Shown in pieces: positions 6,641-7,809 of a stretch of DNA of 7,809 nt. The stretch covers positions 1-7,809 of the forward strand of contig CAMWXQ010000043.1 in NCBI GenBank assembly GCA_947178235.1, given 5' to 3'. The notes under the pieces are model-generated. The model was given only the letters and a program-made list of their open reading frames with translations, ran no database searches and was not told where the DNA came from. Numbering within the stretch: the first letter of the stretch is position 1; every line of letters starts with the position of its first letter. The position numbers were made by a program, and so were the translations under genes. The stretch is from an uncultured Muribaculaceae bacterium. Its GTDB lineage: Bacteria; Bacteroidota; Bacteroidia; Bacteroidales; Muribaculaceae.

Positions 6641-7540
6641 ATGAAAGCATATCTCAACGACCTTTCGTGCGGGAATAAAGAAAGTAAACTGACTGACCAA
6701 TTAGACAAGGTCAACAAGTTCTTCGAACTTCTCAAGCATCTCAACATCACATATGGCCTCGAGGGGGTAATAATCGAGGGTAGTTTTGGAGGACTGGAGA
6801 TCTGCGATACACGTCTCGGTGAGTGTAACTATATGTACGAAGACAACTTTGACATCCGCAACCTTGTCCCCCAGCTAAGAAACTACCTTATAAATGACTT
6901 AGAGGTTAATCCCCGCCATGTGTTCGTATTGGGAGATGGGAGACGATCGATCCTGCTTGGAAACGCCCACGAATCGTCTCGCCCATCCGTCAGTTTCACA
7001 TTCCACGCCGAATTTGAAACACACGAAATCAAGGGTAAAAAGAACGATAAGGATGCAACTGTCTACAATCTGTATGACAAGGATCGGATAACCGATGATG
7101 GACAACCTTTCGACTTGGCGAATCTTGTCTCAAAACAAGACTGTAAAGAGTATTCCCCGACCGTCACACCGCTGTGGAACAAAGCAACGACATCGGCGTA
7201 CCATGACTCCATTAAAGGGAAATTAGCAGAAATAGCAAAATATCCCAAGCAAAAAATCGCTATTCTCCATGAATGTTCAGATGTGATAGCCCGACTTAAT
7301 GGGTGGAAATTTGATAAGGAATTAACAAACCATAACAGTAACAACGGCGCATTCCGAAGAATTTACCGCTCTGACAAATTCACTTCTGGCAAAGGGTATC
7401 TGAGCGTTGACTTTGAAAAAGTCGACATCCACTTTGAACTTCATGATAAAAGAGGTAAGCACAAAGGTGAATACCGATGGGACGGCACAAAAACCGCAGA
7501 TACTGACCCGACGGGCAATCACGACATCGGAGTAAGGTGA
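6641..7540 (+). CDS. Uncharacterised cassette protein, candidate effector
   Basis: A 299-aa soluble protein of no family I can name with certainty. The N-terminus MKAYLNDLSCG is followed by a predicted helix (19-35). The middle (about 110-200) is mixed, and residues 186-222 look helical, ending in RLNGWKFDKEL. The C-terminus has a striking pattern: YLSVDFEK (253-260), FELHDKRGKHKGEY (265-278), then DG (281-282) and a final GNHDI (292-296). Asp, Glu, His and Gly spaced this way recall the colicin E3-type ribonuclease core (D...E...GxHxG), but the expected catalytic His is not clearly in register, so this is only a suggestion. No signal peptide or membrane segment is seen. As the last gene, coupled to an ATPase, it is the most likely effector. 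GC is low (38% at 7321-7380), the lowest of the samples counted. Confidence 0.6.
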   Translation: MKAYLNDLSCGNKESKLTDQLDKVNKFFELLKHLNITYGLEGVIIEGSFGGLEICDTRLGECNYMYEDNFDIRNLVPQLRNYLINDLEVNPRHVFVLGDGRRSILLGNAHESSRPSVSFTFHAEFETHEIKGKKNDKDATVYNLYDKDRITDDGQPFDLANLVSKQDCKEYSPTVTPLWNKATTSAYHDSIKGKLAEIAKYPKQKIAILHECSDVIARLNGWKFDKELTNHNSNNGAFRRIYRSDKFTSGKGYLSVDFEKVDIHFELHDKRGKHKGEYRWDGTKTADTDPTGNHDIGVR

Positions 7541-7548
7541 TAAGGTGA
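7533..7548 (+). repeat. 8-bp tandem duplication at the end of the cassette
   Basis: TAAGGTGA occurs twice in direct succession (7533-7540 and 7541-7548). The first copy contains the TGA stop of the third cassette gene; the next codon, from the second copy, is TAA, making a double stop. It may be a small slippage duplication or the scar of an insertion boundary. No terminator hairpin follows before the pyrG promoter. Confidence 0.6.
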
Positions 7549-7584
7549 TAATCATAATATTTCAGTGAGGCGGGATGATTGGTT

Positions 7585-7616
7585 TTTGGGATTCTCGCAA
7601 ACTTTGCGTAACTTTG
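7585..7616 (+). promoter_or_regulatory. Bacteroidetes-type promoter of pyrG
   Basis: TTTG at 7585-7588, a 20-nt spacer, then TAACTTTG at 7609-7616, an exact consensus match. Transcription should start near 7621, giving a leader of about 38 nt. A second copy of AACTTTGCG lies 10 bp upstream (7600-7608, repeated at 7610-7618), so the -7 region is a short direct repeat, but only the downstream copy has the TA needed for a full -7 box. Confidence 0.85.
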
Positions 7617-7658
7617 CGGTTTGAAATGTCCCGTTAATCATTACCATCATTTTTCACC

Positions 7659-7809
7659 GTGGATACTAAGTACATCTTCGTGACGGGCGGCGTGGTTTCT
7701 TCGCTCGGCAAAGGTATCATCTCTTCGTCGCTCGCGTGTCTGTTGAAGGCGCGCGGGTACAGGGTAACCATACAGAAGTTTGACCCGTACATCAACATCG
7801 ACCCTGGTA
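7659..7809 (+). CDS. pyrG: CTP synthase, N-terminal fragment, GTG start
   Basis: Makes CTP from UTP, ATP and glutamine, the last step of pyrimidine nucleotide synthesis. The first 50 codons are in the window; the gene continues past the right edge. Seen: [16 protein letters not shown] (4-19), which contains the ATP phosphate-binding loop, and [13 protein letters not shown] (38-50), both hallmarks of the synthetase domain. The GTG at 7659 is the only credible start: in the same frame a TAA stop lies at 7635-7637 and no ATG, GTG or TTG falls between. No Shine-Dalgarno is visible; the leader is AT-rich, as is usual in this phylum. It has its own promoter, so it is not part of the preceding cassette, and its GC (60% at 7681-7740) is again high. 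Confidence 0.96.
   Translation, partial: MDTKYIFVTGGVVSSLGKGIISSSLACLLKARGYRVTIQKFDPYINIDPG

Noticed and set aside
6767..6781. VIIEG in the third cassette protein as a TOPRIM motif
   Set aside because: The downstream DxD and the acidic spacing of TOPRIM nucleases are absent; the following residues are SFGGLE.
7541..7590. Terminator between the cassette and pyrG
   Set aside because: I found no GC-rich stem followed by a T run; the cassette transcript may read into pyrG.

Overview
The window comes from a member of the Bacteroidota, most likely the order Bacteroidales. Three things support this. The left end is an N-succinylornithine carbamoyltransferase-type gene, the enzyme of the succinylated arginine pathway of Bacteroides relatives. 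The promoters match the Bacteroidetes pattern TTTG-N20-TAnnTTTG. Most starts lack a Shine-Dalgarno sequence. The core genes are GC-rich (hand counts: 70% at 2041-2100, 60% at 7681-7740), so a high-GC lineage such as Muribaculaceae or Alistipes is more likely than Bacteroides itself. I cannot name the genus.

Left part (1-4313, minus strand): an arginine biosynthesis operon read right to left. The order is a GNAT N-acylglutamate synthase candidate, argG, argC, argD and the 5' end of argF' (cut by the window edge). Junctions are tight: 35 nt, 2 nt, then a 69-nt gap, then a 4-nt ATGA overlap. The one large gap, between argC and argD, holds a 9-bp tandem repeat array built on the palindrome TAGCTA. 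argB, argH and the deacylase are not in the window.

Middle (4314-4544): a divergent control region. It has an arg promoter on the minus strand, a strong promoter for the rightward operon, and a perfect 12-bp palindrome between them.

Right part (4545-7540, plus strand): a compact three-gene cassette with lower and uneven GC (42%, 53% and 38% in three 60-base samples). It encodes a DUF262-like protein with a degenerate active-site motif, an AAA15-type ATPase with a DUF3696-like tail, and a 299-aa protein of unknown family with a conserved-looking C-terminal motif. The genes are translationally coupled (ATGA overlap, then a 3-nt gap). I infer an anti-phage or other accessory conflict system: sensor/adaptor, ATPase motor, candidate effector. 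It sits between two housekeeping loci that face away from each other (arg leftward, pyrG rightward), as expected of an island inserted in a divergent intergenic region.

Right end (7541-7809): the pyrG promoter and the first 50 codons of CTP synthase, starting with GTG.
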